A stretch of DNA of 64,000 nt from Neovahlkampfia damariscottae (GCA_016618085.1 JABLTG010000016.1:1-64000), one strand, 5' to 3'; numbered from the stretch's first letter, positions 32,405 to 45,204 are shown. Notes: generated from the letters alone by a model not told the origin. Translations and numbers: made by a program.

Positions 32405-33790
32405 ATGAGTGTTGAGAATTTTGTTTTCAGTTTGTTTTTCTTTTTTTTATTATTTACTTTAACTACAAATGAAATTATAAATTCAAAACAAAATAATGAA
32501 ATGAAAATTAAAATTATTAATCCATTATTTAATTATTATAATAATCATCCAAATAATAATCCTTTGATGAATTTAAAGAATATAGAATTAGTATATGATG
32601 ATAAAAAAAATGATTTATATTTAAAATCAAAAAAAGAAATGAAAAAACATCATCAAATTGGTCATTTCTTTTTAAATAAATCTAAATTTATTATTGATAA
32701 ATATTTTATATTTAAAAAATTAAATTTAAATGAAAAATTATTGGTTAAATTGAATATTGATTTATTTACACTGTATTGTTTATATATATTCAAAAATATT
32801 AAAGAAAATAATAATGATTTATTTTCAAATTATTTAAAAGATATTTTAATGAGATATCCAACATTTAATTTACCAATAAATTGGAATACAAAGAATTTAA
32901 ATGATTTAAAACCATCATATTTATTAATTCATACAAAAAAAAGAAATAATGAATTGGCAGTATTATTTAAAAATATGAAGGATAATGAATTGAATTATTT
33001 AAATATTTTAAATTTAAATGATTTAAATGATATTTCATTTTCAAAATTTAAATATTATTCTTCCATTTTATATTCAAAATCAATACTAATAAAAGGAAGT
33101 GATAATAAAATTAAAAATATAAAAATATATCCTTTTATTGATTTATTGGACAGATATGAAACCAATAAAAAACAGGAAGAAGAAGAAAATGTTTTAGTTA
33201 ATTCATTAAAAGAACAAGAGACAGAAAAATCATTAATATTAATAAAAAGAGATATTAAAGAAAATATAATTTTAAAAAAGAATGAATTATCATCAAATAG
33301 TCATTTATTAGTTGATAAAGGTGTTTGTTATGAAAATAATGAAATTTCTTTAACTTATTATTCTTTAAAAGAAGAATTAAATAAACAATTTGAAAATATT
33401 AAAAATCAAAATTTGAAAAAGAATATTAAAATATTATTAAAAAAGAAGAATTTATTGAATTTAGATGTAATTCAATTGAGAGATGATACACACCCATATG
33501 ATATGGATCCTAGAATTTTATTATATTTAAGATTTATTTTAATCAAAGATTATTATCAAGTTCAAAATGTATTTAAAATATTATCAAAATTAGGTGATGC
33601 CAAAATTGGATTGTCAAATGAAAATGAAAGAAAAATGTTAAGGTTATTGTCAACAATAATTGAAAATGTATTAAAAAAATATAATGATGATAATGAACAA
33701 ACAATGAAATGCATTTCAATTTTAAAAAGGGAAGAAAAATTAGTGTTAAATAATTTTTTGAATGCAATTAAATCTGTAAAATTAAAATAA
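32405..33790 (+). CDS. Secreted/ER protein, possible SET-domain (LSMT/SETD3-like)
   Basis: A single exon of 461 aa. Residues 1-22 (FVFSLFFFFLLFTLTT core) look like a signal peptide. Two blocks recall LSMT/SETD3-type SET domains: IYPFIDLLDRYET, resembling the PFxDxLNH block but with the NH pair lost, and LLVDKGVCYENNEISLTYYS, resembling the GEEIxxxYG block. The C-terminal helices could be the substrate-binding lobe. The match is weak, and the changed NH makes methyltransferase activity uncertain. Extremely Asn/Lys/Ile-rich. Its stop lies inside AATAAA and faces XRN1, 3 nt away. Confidence 0.5.
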   Translation: MSVENFVFSLFFFFLLFTLTTNEIINSKQNNEMKIKIINPLFNYYNNHPNNNPLMNLKNIELVYDDKKNDLYLKSKKEMKKHHQIGHFFLNKSKFIIDKYFIFKKLNLNEKLLVKLNIDLFTLYCLYIFKNIKENNNDLFSNYLKDILMRYPTFNLPINWNTKNLNDLKPSYLLIHTKKRNNELAVLFKNMKDNELNYLNILNLNDLNDISFSKFKYYSSILYSKSILIKGSDNKIKNIKIYPFIDLLDRYETNKKQEEEENVLVNSLKEQETEKSLILIKRDIKENIILKKNELSSNSHLLVDKGVCYENNEISLTYYSLKEELNKQFENIKNQNLKKNIKILLKKKNLLNLDVIQLRDDTHPYDMDPRILLYLRFILIKDYYQVQNVFKILSKLGDAKIGLSNENERKMLRLLSTIIENVLKKYNDDNEQTMKCISILKREEKLVLNNFLNAIKSVKLK

Positions 33791-33798
33791 AATTTATT
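33786..33798. terminator. Shared 3' junction of SET-like and XRN1 genes
   Basis: AATAAAATTTATT contains both stop codons and a poly(A) hexamer on each strand; it is the exact reverse complement of the 13-mer at 20409-20421. Confidence 0.65.
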
Positions 33799-36700
33799 CT
33801 TTATTTCTTTCTTTGTTGATCAAAATTTTAACTGTTTTTTCTTCATTCTTTATTTTCTTTTCATTTTTCTTTTTTGAATCAAATTTCTTTTTTACTGTTG
33901 ATTCATCACCTTTTTTTGATTGTGAACTAGTGTTATCATTCTTTTTTGATTGTAAAGTAGTGTTGTCATCCTTTTTAATATCACCTTTTTTATCATTCTT
34001 TTTAGATTTATTATTGAATTTCTTTTTATTATCTTTATGTATTTTTTTGAATGTTTCACTTGGATCCCAATGATTTGTACTATTAACTATTGATGATTTT
34101 ATTGTTGAATCTTGATTTAAATTTAATTTTGCTAATTCTTTTTCAATTTCAGTTGATGTTTTTAAATCATTTGGTGTTTTCAAATTTTGTTCAATTTTAA
34201 AAGGGAATAATATTTGTTGTGCTTTTGATTGATATTGATTTAAATATGAATTTCCTTCTTTTTCTTCTTCAACTTTCCATTGATTTTTAACAATAGATTT
34301 TTGTTTTGTTGATGAATTTGTACTCTTTTTTGGATATCTATATTTTGGATTTGATAAATTTAAAAGTGATTTAACATGAGATAATTGACCTAAATTTGAT
34401 TTTAATTTTCCATTTAATTTAGTTCCACCAATAAATTCTTCATTGAAAATAATTTCAACATGATCATTTAATAAAGATACAATGATACCAATCATACCAA
34501 ATGGTATTGAACCTGTACCTGATATATTAATTACTATATCACCTAAATTAAAATCATTTAAATAATTATATGAAAATGGAAATGGATCAGGTGGTTTATA
34601 ACATAAAAATGGATCTAAAATATCAATTTCATATTCTTTTTCTTTTTCTTCTTCTTTTTCTTCTTTCTTTAAAATATTATTTTCAATTTGATTTATAATA
34701 TCTAATGGTAATAAATCAGTTTGACAATCAATTAATTCTTCATTAAAATGTTCTAAACTCTTTAAATATTTTAATATTTCTCCAATCTTTTTTTCATGAT
34801 CTTTCTCTTCATCATCAAATAAATCAGTAATTTCAATTTTAATTTTCTTTGAATTTGATAAAATATCATTTAAATTATTAAATACATTCTTAAATTCATT
34901 AACATAATTAATAATTAAATTCATTGCTTTTTTAGAAAATAACCATGGTGATGATTGATTGGATGTTGATGATGATTGATTAAACTTATTTAAATTTGAA
35001 TTCATTCTCTTTTCTTTTGAGTCATTCAAAAAATATGATTTTTCAGTTTCATCATTACTAATTGTATTACCTGTACTACCACCACCACTGCTAGTATCCT
35101 TTCTTTTTGTAAATCCTAATAATTTTTTATTTTGTGAATTATTTTTTAATTTTAAACCAATATCTCTTTTCTTTCCATGTAAATCAAAAACGAATAATGA
35201 ACCAGTAATTAAACCCAATAATTTTGGATCTAAATTTACTTTTTGTGATATTTGATAGGTATTAAAATATTTTTCATTTTTATAATTTTTAATTTTACTT
35301 TTAATTTCATTTTTTAATAAATCATTTTGATTAAATTTGATTGGTTCAAATTTTAATTTTAATTTTTTATTTTTCAAATCAAAATCAATAATTGAAGATA
35401 ATCTACCATAATATTTTTCATTTAAAGATATTAATTTTTGATTTAATTTATAAGATAATTTTAAAGAAGGACTTGAAGATATTTGTTTAAATTTATCATC
35501 TCTGATTGGATTATAATCTTTTGGAGCAATCAAATTTGAAGGAAATGCAAATTCTTTTTCAAAATAAACTTTTGTAATTGAACCATTTTGATTCTTTTTC
35601 ATTTCTTTAAATAATTTTACATAAAATAAAACTTGAATATTTTCAATATGAATACCATATCTTGATAATAATACTTTTTTATGAAATTTAATTTCATTTA
35701 AAAATTCATCTTTTTCATTTTTTTTATGATTTTCAAATTTATTATTGTTATAATAAGTTTGATTTATATCACAAATAGATGAAACTAATACTTGTCTTGA
35801 ATATGGATATCCAATAAAAATAGTATTTCCAATTAAATGTTTAAAATCTTTTGCTTCCATTTTTAAATCTTCTTCTTCAATTAAATTTAATAATAAACTT
35901 AATTTTTTTGATGAATATCCAAATAAATTTATACCAATAACTTTTTCTTCAACTTTAATTGGAAATAAAGAAAATGTTGGAAAGTTTTCAGGTGTTTCTT
36001 TTCCAATTTTTGTATTTTCTAATAAAATTGGTTTAAATCCTTTTTCTGATGGTATTTTAAATATTTTTTGAATAACATGACAATTTTCAATATTTGAAAT
36101 ATATTTTGGTATAGTTGATTTTACAATTGAATTCTCTTTTAAATCAAATGAAAATATTAATGTATTTAAAATTTCATTTCTTTTTTTATCTTTTTCATTT
36201 AATTCAATTTTATTCATTTCATCAATTAATAATTGTTCATTAATAAATGGTAAAATAACAACACCTTCATATTCATATTTTGTACCTTCTTTATCAATTG
36301 GAAAATCTAATGGATAATATTCAAGTAATTTAGAATTTGAACTTAACATTAAACTTTGATATTCTTTTGGTAACATATGTGAACTTCTTGAAGGTAATAC
36401 ACTTAATAATTGTTGAAATGGTTCAAATGGTTTTCCTAATTCAAATTTAATTTTATCATTTAATTTTCCAATTTCAACTAAATCAGATGCTAATGGTGCA
36501 TAATGATATGGATAAAACCATGACCAACTTGAACATCCTTTAAAATAATATTGATAAACCCATGTTATTGCTTCAGTATAATGAAATAATATTTCATTCA
36601 TTTTCTCTTTATCATCAACATCTACTTTAAATTTTCTTTTATAATATTCTCTTCTCCAAAGATCAAAATCTAATCCTAATTCTCCTTTTTTTGAACATTC

Positions 36701-38248
36701 TAATAAAATATCATCTTTTACTTTCTTTTCACTTTTTAATCCTAATACATCATTTAATGTTTTAGAAGGTGATGTATCAAGATCAGGTATTTGTAAATCT
36801 TGTTTAAATCCATTTTCAATATCAGAATTTAATAACATTTCTTGTTGATCAATTAAATCAGTAATATTTTCTTTTCTTGGATTTAAAATATCAAATATTA
36901 AATCTTGTTCATTTTGTGGCGTTTCTTCTTTTGGTGATATTTCTTCTTCATCTTCAAATTCTAATACTTCAATAACTTGTTTTTTCTTTTTTGAATATTT
37001 TTTTAATTTTCTTTCAATTTCAATCTTTTGTGATAATCTTTTATCCATAATTTCTTCTTCTCCTTTTGAAATTTCAGAAAGAAATAAACCAATTCTTTCA
37101 TAATTTAATTTTCCATTTTCTATAAAATATCCACCAAGTTTTGGTAGTATTTGTTTATAAATAGTTAACATTAATGGTATTGCACCTTCTCTAATATCTA
37201 ATGTTGGACTATGAGGTATAAAATCATTTCCACTTTTATTTAATAAAATAAATATTTACCAAAAGAAACACATTAAAATATAATCATCAATTATTTTTTC
37301 TAAATCATATGTGAAAGATATTTCATTTTTAACATTTTGACATTCTAAATCTAAATATTCTCGAATTAATGAAATATAAATTAATTGAAAATTATCTTTT
37401 TTTGTTAATTGAACTTGTTTCTTTTTGTTTTGACCTCTATCAAAAATTAATTCTTCACGTAATAAAACAAAATTTGGTTCATGACTCATTAATGATAACA
37501 TTATTAAATCTGCATCTAATCCATACATACAATGTGTTTCATTTGCATCATATCCTTTTTGACACTTTCTACCTCTAATAACTTGCATTATTTTATGTTC
37601 TCCTTCTCCTGGAATTTGATGACCAGAATAGATAACTTTACATTTTTGCCATTCAACATCTTCTTGAAGTTTCTTTTTGATAAAAAATTTTAAATTTTCG
37701 TCTAATTTTTCCATAAACTCAGTTCCAGGTGCTTTTTATTTTTAAACGATGTATTTTTATTTCTTACTAATACAATTACTATCAAATACATCTTCAATAT
37801 CAGGAACATCTTCACCATTTTCAATGGCTTTTTTTCTTGCTTCTTCTGCATCTTTTGCAGATCTAAATCTACGTGATCTTTTTTTGAAAAAAAGTTAAAC
37901 AAAAAGAAAAATACCTTTGTTGATTCATTTTAGCACGTGGTGCCACACCATCAACACCCATAAAAAAATATTTCTTTGGTTTAATTAAATTAAATAATTT
38001 TTCAATATATTGAAATATTTTCATAAAAATATCTTCGTCAGACATTTTCTTTTTTGGTCCATTTTTATCATCTTCGTTTGAATGAGTACAAGCCTAAAAT
38101 ATTATGAAAATAAATTTTGACGAACATGAATAATGCCGTTCATATCCAAATACAAGTTATCAAAAGAAGGTAAACTACTCTCAGTTAATGGTACTAAGAT
38201 ACAAGGATATCTTTCGCTGAGCCAAGTAAAGAATTTTGGTACTCCCAT
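33794..38248 (-). CDS. XRN1: 5'-3' exoribonuclease XRN1
   Basis: Five exons (38126-38248, 37915-38093, 37768-37877, 37260-37731, 33794-37232) give 1440 aa. The N-terminus [15 protein letters not shown] and [50 protein letters not shown] and CGNDFIPH are the conserved acidic active-site blocks. The long size, with D1-like and SH3-like regions after the core ([19 protein letters not shown]), indicates cytosolic XRN1 rather than nuclear XRN2/Rat1. It degrades decapped mRNA. The last 110 residues are Lys/Asp/Ser-rich with repeated KKNDNT-like units. Each of the four introns, 27-37 nt, is confirmed by restored motifs. Confidence 0.95.
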
Positions 38249-38289
38249 GAATTACTTTTAGTTTGAAACGACTAACTAAAATTGAACGA

Positions 38290-38307
38290 CCAATGAAATT
38301 GACCAAT
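38290..38307. promoter_or_regulatory. Twin CCAAT boxes upstream of XRN1
   Basis: CCAAT at 38290-38294 and 38303-38307, 42 and 55 nt from the leftward ATG at 38248; they lie between XRN1 and the Tad2 stop at 38324. Confidence 0.5.
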
Positions 38308-38323
38308 AAAAAATTTAATTTTA

Positions 38324-38874
38324 TTATTTCTTTTTTTTTTCAAAAGGTACAAAAGGATTATCATTAGAATAGAAATTTTTAAGTATTTCAGTGGCTTCTT
38401 TCTTTTCAAATAAATAGCATTCATACGAATTATTTTCTTGTTGATGTATGTTTAAAACTGAACCACAACCTCCAAACCTATCATTTCCTGCACAACAATA
38501 GACTTTTCCAATACCTAATAATACTAAAGCACTTTATAGTTAATATAAACAAATTTCTTACCTACTACACATCAGACAGGGCTCAATAGTTACAAATAAG
38601 GAACACTTCTTGAAAATTTCTTTTGAAAAAGTTTCTAAGACTTGATCAATTGCTACCATTTCAGCATGTCTGCTTGCATTTTTCATTTTATTCGTTTGGT
38701 TATAACCTCTTCCAATAATTTTTTTTTCCAATACAATCACAACACCCACTGGTACCTCAAATTCATTTTTTGCTTTTTCTGCCTAAAAATTTAATCTATT
38801 TCAATTGCTACTTCAACGAACGATTGGTTGATGAAATATTCTTCATCTTTTGTCAGATTTTTCAATTTGATCAT
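38324..38874 (-). CDS. TAD2: tRNA adenosine deaminase catalytic subunit Tad2/ADAT2
   Basis: Three exons (38812-38874, 38562-38782, 38324-38531) give 163 aa. The zinc site has ASRHAEMVAID (HAE; Glu is the proton shuttle) and EPCLMCSSA (PCxxC). NDRFGGCGSVLNIH identifies ADAT2 over bacterial TadA or CMP deaminases. With Tad3 it converts wobble A34 to inosine in several tRNAs. A CCAAT box (38879-38883) lies 4 nt before the ATG. Confidence 0.93.
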
Positions 38875-38995
38875 TCACCCAATAAAAAGTTTTAAAAATC
38901 TCAAAAAACAATAAATTTAACAAAACACACAATATTAGAAAAAACAAGCAAAAAATGAATAAAAAAATTCAGCAGAAAAAAATCTAATTTATAGA

Positions 38996-39023
38996 CCAAT
39001 CAAAAACGAATCTCTTGTCCAAT
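38996..39023 (+). promoter_or_regulatory. CCAATCA pair of the ribosomal protein gene
   Basis: GACCAATCA near 38996 and GTCCAATCA (CCAAT 39019-39023) lie 78-106 nt before the uS15 ATG, a little farther than at other genes. Confidence 0.5.
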
Positions 39024-39101
39024 CAGATTTTAGTGAACCAAGACAAAAAACAAAAACTAAAGCAAAAGTAACCACACTAGTTTTAATTCTAATATTCTAA
39101 G

Positions 39102-39668
39102 ATGGGTCGTATGCACGGAAACGGGTAATTAAAATAAAATAAATCATTAATAAAACATCAATAGAAAAGGTATCAGCAGATCAACTGCTCCATATAGAAG
39201 AAAACCAGCTACATGGTTAAAAGTTACTTCAGAAGAAATTGAAGATAAAATCGTCAAAATGGCAAAAAAAGGATATACTCCATCCCAAATTGGTGTCGTT
39301 TTAAGAGATTCAAACGGTGTTGGAAGAGTAAAAAGTGTAACAGGAAAAAAAATCCTCAGAATTTTAAAATCAAACGGTTTGAAATTGATCTTTCACTAAA
39401 GTTATACTGTAGGTCTTGCTCCAGATATTCCAGAAGATCTTTACCACCTTATTAAAAAAGCTGTTTCCATCAGAAAACATTTAGAAAAATTCAAAAAAGA
39501 TAAAGATGCTAAACACAGATTAATTCTTACTGAATCTAAAGTTCACAGACTTTCACGTTATTACAAAACTACTGAAGTTCTTCCACCAAATTGGAAATAG
39601 TAAAAAATATTCAAAAATTAACCATTTTTCTTAGTAATTCATCAACTGCTGAAGCTCTTGTTGCTTAA
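39102..39668 (+). CDS. RPS13: Small-subunit ribosomal protein uS15 (eukaryotic S13)
   Basis: Four exons (39102-39124, 39165-39376, 39413-39599, 39635-39668) give 151 aa, the same length as human RPS13. [57 protein letters not shown] and the ending SSTAEALVA are near-identical to eukaryotic S13. This gene is the best internal check of the splicing rules used here: a 23-nt first exon, a 34-nt last exon and three introns of 35-40 nt all join exactly. Confidence 0.98.
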
Positions 39669-39726
39669 ATAAAATTTTTGATCATTTTACTTTTTTTTTG
39701 TTCAATTTTAAAATTCTTTTTTTAAA

Positions 39727-39731
39727 CCAAT
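39727..39731 (+). promoter_or_regulatory. CCAATCA box of the USP47-like gene
   Basis: CCAAT lies 51 nt before the ATG at 39783. Confidence 0.5.
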
Positions 39732-39782
39732 CATCCATCAATTATTTATAGATCAGTTCGCAAAAATTGAACAATTTACAAG

Positions 39783-42700
39783 ATGAACATGAATGCATCC
39801 CTTTATTTGAACCAAGCTCTGTAAGTTTTGGTTAGACTCTAATTCAAAATTAAGTAACAAGTCAAAGAAAGATCTTTCAGTTCTCTTTGAAAATTATGAA
39901 CTTGTGTTGGAACCTTTTTTAAAAGAAAATACAAAGTTATCTTTCAATATTTCGGCATCAATGAAGGCACATGGAAAACTATTTGAATTAAAGTCCAATA
40001 AAGGTCTATACGAAGAAATAGTTCAAAAGTGTATGTGTTTCATTGAGAAAGCACTTGAAAACAGGTATTGAAAATAAAAGATTAAATTAGAATAGAATTT
40101 CATCAAAGATACTTTCAAATGAAAATAGTTCATTATTTTTAAAGGAATATTCGGAAGGTGCAGTTCTTTTTCAAAAATTATTACAATTTACTTTAAAAAC
40201 ATTCGTAAGCACATTTTTATTCATATTTTGAAAGAAAGAAGAACCATTTAAAAATGAAATTAGAATAAGAACTCAAGTGTTATTTCAGTCTAAACTATTT
40301 TCCAAAATCAAAAAGAAATTGATTGAAGAATTGACTGAAAATTTTAAAGAAAAAACATCATTGACAAAAGAAGAAGAGAAAATATTAGAGACTATAGTTT
40401 TATCTGAAAAAAAGGAATTTAAAAATATTGACTTACCAAAATTTTGTTTAAAATATATGGAGAAATATTTTGAAGAAGAAGAAAAGAAAAATGAAACAAA
40501 ACATGATCAATTTAATCAAATAACAAATGAAGAAACGAATAGATCAACTTCAAATAGTTATAAATCAACAAATAATCCATATAAACCAAAATCATCAAGT
40601 AGATATGTTGGATTAAAGAATCAAGGTGCAACATGTTATTTGAATAGTTTAATACAATCATTATTTATGACACCACCTTTTAGAAGAAGTGTATTTCAAT
40701 GGAGATATAATTTAGAAAAAGATAAAAAAGAATCCAAATGTATTCCATTACAACTTCAAAAATTATTTGCAAGATTAAAATTTAGTAATTCTGAATCTAT
40801 TACAACTAATGATTTAACTAAATCATTTGGATGGTCAACAAGAGAAAGTTTTGAACAAAATGATGTTGAAGAATTATTAAGAGTAAGTTACATATAATAT
40901 TATTTAATTCTATTTTTAGATTTTATTTGAATCATTAGAAAATACAAGTATACCAATAAATTCAATGTATGAAGGATTAATGAGAGATTATATTGAATGT
41001 TTAACTTGTAATCATATTGGTGGAAAGATTGATAAATTTCTTGATTTACAATTAGTAATTAGAAATGTACATCATTTATATGAAGCATTAGATATTTTAA
41101 CATTTGAAGAAGTATTAAAATTAGAAAATCAATATTTGTAAGATCAAAGTTGTAACTAATAATATCTCTATAGTTGTGAAAAATGTAATGAAAAAAGAGA
41201 TGCAAAAAAAGGATCAATATTTGAAAAGTTACCTGATATTTTAACATTACATTTAAAAAGATTTGATATTGATTATGAATCATATGATTTTAGACATATT
41301 AAATTAAATAATCAAGTTATATTTCCAATGACATTAAATATGAATAAATATATATCTAAAAATGAAGAAAAAAAAGAAAATTTTTATGAATTAACAAGTG
41401 TTTTAATACATAGTGGTAGTTTAAGTTCAGGTCATTATTATGCTTATATTAAAAATGAAAAGAATGAATGGTTTGAATTTAATGATTCAAATGTTTCAAA
41501 AATTGAATTTGAAGATATTGAAAAAGCTTATGGTGATGAAAATTCAAAATCAAATGCATACATGTTATTATATTCAAGAGAAAATAATTCATTATCCAAT
41601 GAAATTAAAAATTTAAATAAAATTAAAAATGAATTTGATTTAATACCATCTTCAATTTTAAATGAAATTGAAAAAGAAAATGATATTTTATTAAAAAATT
41701 ATTATAAATTTGAACAAGAAAGAGAATATTATAAATTTATTATAATTTTTAATGAAAAAGAATATCAATTTAAATTTGAAAATGATGATAAATTGAATAT
41801 TAGATATTCAGTGAAAAAAATATTAAATGAATTTATTGAAAGAAATATTATAGAAATAAGTTCAAATAAAGAATTGGATTCTAAATTTAGATTAAGAATA
41901 TTTGATAAAGAATTAAATATACCACAAGATATTTTGAATGAAGAAGATTCATTTAAAAATCTACATTTAGAATATAATTCATATTTATATTTAGAAAGAA
42001 AAGAAAATAATGAATTTTTAAGTTTTAATAAAAATGAAGATTTTACTATTCAATTTTATAAAATTAATGAAGAGAAAAATAATTTTAAAAGAGTATATTT
42101 TAAAAATTTTAAAAAGAATGAAAAATTAAAAAATGTAAAAGAAAGTATAATGAAAGAAGAAAAAAATGAATTTAATTTTTATAAAAACTTACCATTTAAA
42201 AATGAAGTTATAAAATTAAGTGATGAAAATATAATTGATAAATCATTGGTGGATTTAAATTTCTTGAATGGTGATAAAATATATATTGAAGAAAATAAAA
42301 ATGAAACTTTAAATTTATTAGAATATTTAAATAATAAGATTACTATTCATTTTAATGAACCTAATTCAAATTATTTTAATAAATCATTAATTATTGATAA
42401 AAGATTAAAAATTAAAGATTTAAAAGATAGATTAAGTGATATTATTAATTTAGATTCTTCAAAATTTAAATTATTTAATGGCAAAGATGAAAATGGTTAT
42501 GAATTTAAAAATTATGATTCTCATTTAAATCAATTAATTAATGGTTCTTCAATATTTATAAAAAAAGGAAGAGTTTTAAATCAAAATGAATTTAATTTAA
42601 CTTGTTTTCAATTTCAAAAAAATGAAAAACCAAAACCAAAACAAATGAATAATCAAAATTATATTATTTTTAATTCAAGAAATAATATTGGTAGTATTGG

Positions 42701-43994
42701 TAGTAATGGTGGTAATGGTGATGGTGGTAATGGTATTGGTATTGGTGTTACAAGTGCAGATGATAATATGATTATTGAAAAAGATGATATTTTACAAGAT
42801 GATGATAATATTATTGAAGATGATGATTTTATTGTATCAACTGTATCTCAATCAAATCCAAATAAGAAAATTGGTTTAAGTCAAAATGGAAATTCAAATA
42901 ATAATGGAAGAAGAAATAGAGGTCAAAATACAATTATTAATACAGTATCACATATACCACCTGCTCATTTTCAATCAGCAGTTATTCCTCCAAACTCAAA
43001 TACAAATACAAATACAAATGTAAACCTTATTCCACCTGGTGGTGCAGGTGCTCCAGGTGCTATACTTCCAAATAGTGCTGTGTCAATGCCTATTGTAGCT
43101 CCAGCCGCATCAAATGTTGCTGTTATCGGTCCTGCGAATACAATGGTCAACCCAGTTTTTATTCCAAATCATGGTGGTGGTGGAGCTATTTCTGCTGCTG
43201 ATCAAGAACAACAAAATCCGTATCAATCAACTATTCAATATAATAATGATAATTTTGATGAAAATGAGATTCCATTACAACTATTAGGAAACAAAAGACA
43301 TTATTATAGAAATAATCACATTGAAATGAATTCTAGTTTTATCAAATTATTTGATTTAATTATTGATGACAAATGTAGTGTAAAAAATTTAAAGAAATTG
43401 ATTTGTCAAAATTCAAATGAATTTTATCCATCTTTAATTAGAATTAGAGAAAAGATTTATAAAATGGATTATCCTGGTAAAATTTTATTAGATGATGAAA
43501 TTATTTCAAAATCAATTGATATGACTTTAAAGAATAAAGAAATTGTGATTGAAAAAATTGAAAAAATTGAAGATTTAACAAAAGAAGATTTCACTTTAAG
43601 AATTGGTAGATTCTATCCTGAAAGAGAAGCATTGAGTTTTATTGATGAAATTTTAATAAATACTAAAACAACAATTAATGATTTAATGGAAATATTAACA
43701 AAAACATTTAAAATATCAAAGAGTTCAATACAATTTACAAAGATTCCTCAAATATTACATTCACATTTAAATGATATTTCAACATTCAAAAAATTAAAAT
43801 GGTTTGAACAAAAATTAATAAAATCAGATGATGATCTGATTATTAAATCACCATTCTATTTTCAAAATGTTGATTTATTAATTTGTCAAGATGAAAATGA
43901 AATCAATGAAGACAATTCATCAAAAATTGAAATAATTGAGGAAAGAACAAAATCAAAACAACTAAGATTTTATGATGATGATGAAAAAAAATAA
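39783..43994 (+). CDS. Ubiquitin-specific protease, USP47-like
   Basis: Six exons (39783-39820, 39855-40064, 40096-40204, 40235-40882, 40920-41137, 41174-43994) give 1347 aa. The Cys box is VGLKNQGATCYLNSLIQSL with FMTPPFRRSVFQW next; the His box is IHSGSLSSGHYYAYI. SFGWSTRESFEQNDVEELLR, MYEGLMRDYIECLTC and TLHLKRFDIDY match USP47 more than USP7. The zinc ribbon is CLTC and CEKC. The C-terminal half probably holds ubiquitin-like folds and carries a Gly/Asn/Asp-rich insert (about 42690-43250) that is richer in G+C than its surroundings. It removes ubiquitin from proteins in cytosol or nucleus. Confidence 0.92.
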
Positions 43995-44069
43995 AAAATT
44001 TAGACCGTTGATCAAAATTATAAAATCGGAATAGAGGTTTCCAAATTTCTTCTAATTTAAGATTTTCGA

Positions 44070-44074
44070 CCAAT
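44070..44074 (+). promoter_or_regulatory. GACCAAT box, zinc-cluster factor gene
   Basis: CCAAT lies 58 nt before the ATG at 44133. Confidence 0.45.
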
Positions 44075-44132
44075 AATTTACCCGAATAATTGAACGAATC
44101 AGAACTTTGTACAAATTATTTCATCAAATTTT

Positions 44133-45191
44133 ATGTTAACACCTCAGCAATCAAATCCAGAATCACATCAGGAGAGCGAGGTGAATCCAGAAGATTCTTC
44201 TCAGTATCATTTTTCAGTCAACAACAATTCAAAAAAAAAAGAAAGAGTTTCATCTGCTTGTAGTAACTGTAGAAGAAGTATTTCTGACATTTTAATTCAT
44301 TAATCTTTATAATTAGATCATACATGTTGTGATGAAAACAGACCTTGCAGTAGATGTATTAAACTTGGAAAACAAGATACATGTGTTGATGTTGTCAGCA
44401 AAAAACGTGGACCAAAACCCAAAACTAAAAGTATTAAGAATTCTGAAAACAAACAACCTGTAAAAAAACAAAAATTAGACAATTCAAAAATATCACCAAA
44501 AGTTCAAGCATCAACAATGGCAGTTGTTAAGCCAACAGCAATTTTACCAAACTTGCAAATTGAATCATCAATTCCTGAAATAGAAGTACCAGTGAAGAAG
44601 GATGAAGATTTTGAAATTGAAGATCCATTAAAATTAGATTTGGATATTTTTGATGAAGAATTTAGCACAATAGTAAAACAAGCATATGATGAAATTATTG
44701 ATACACCTTCGTCGTCTTCAAATAATTCAAGTTATTTATTAAATTATGATGGATTTCAATATGACGTTGGAATAAATTCATCTTTGTCTCTATTAAGTTC
44801 AGAAAATCAAAAAGATTCAAAAAATACAGTTGGATATATTCAATGTAATTCAAATATTCAAATTTGTGAAGTCAATGATATCGTTATGGTAAATATTTTA
44901 AAATTTAAATAACAATATTCAAAAAAAAAGGAAAAATTTGGATATAAAAATGAAATTTTTTCAATGCATTGGTTTGATCTTATTCATCCATCATATAGAA
45001 ATCATACAAAACAATTTATTGAGAATATAATACAAAAGAAAGATTTTTTTCAAAATTTCTCCGGTAGAGAAATTGGATATTCAAAAGATGGTTCTGCATT
45101 TGAATTTATGTATCAAATGTCATTTCAAGTTAAAAAAGATCTCAAACAGAATGTTGTACTTGATTCAATTATTACAAATATATATTTTTAA
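44133..45191 (+). CDS. Zn2Cys6 transcription factor with PAS-like domain (AcuK/ERT1-like)
   Basis: Three exons (44133-44277, 44317-44888, 44931-45191) give 325 aa. Joining exons 1 and 2 creates a C-x2-C-x6-C-x5-C-x2-C-x8-C binuclear zinc cluster (ACSNCRRNHTCCDENRPC then SRCIKLGKQDTC) followed by a basic KKRGPKPK. The RxxHxxC and RPCxRCIK features point to the AcuK/ERT1/Rds2 group rather than Gal4. The C-terminal third (FSMHWFDLIHPSYRNH, GREIGYSKDGSAFEF) looks like a PAS domain, as in that group. Fungal members control gluconeogenesis and alternative-carbon use; here that is inference. Confidence 0.85.
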
Positions 45192-45204
45192 ATTTCGAAA
45201 ACAT

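Noticed and set aside
43000-43250. G+C-richer Gly/Ala/Asn stretch in the USP47-like gene as a foreign insertion
   Set aside because: It is in frame, low in complexity and has no boundaries or repeats, so it looks like a local expansion.
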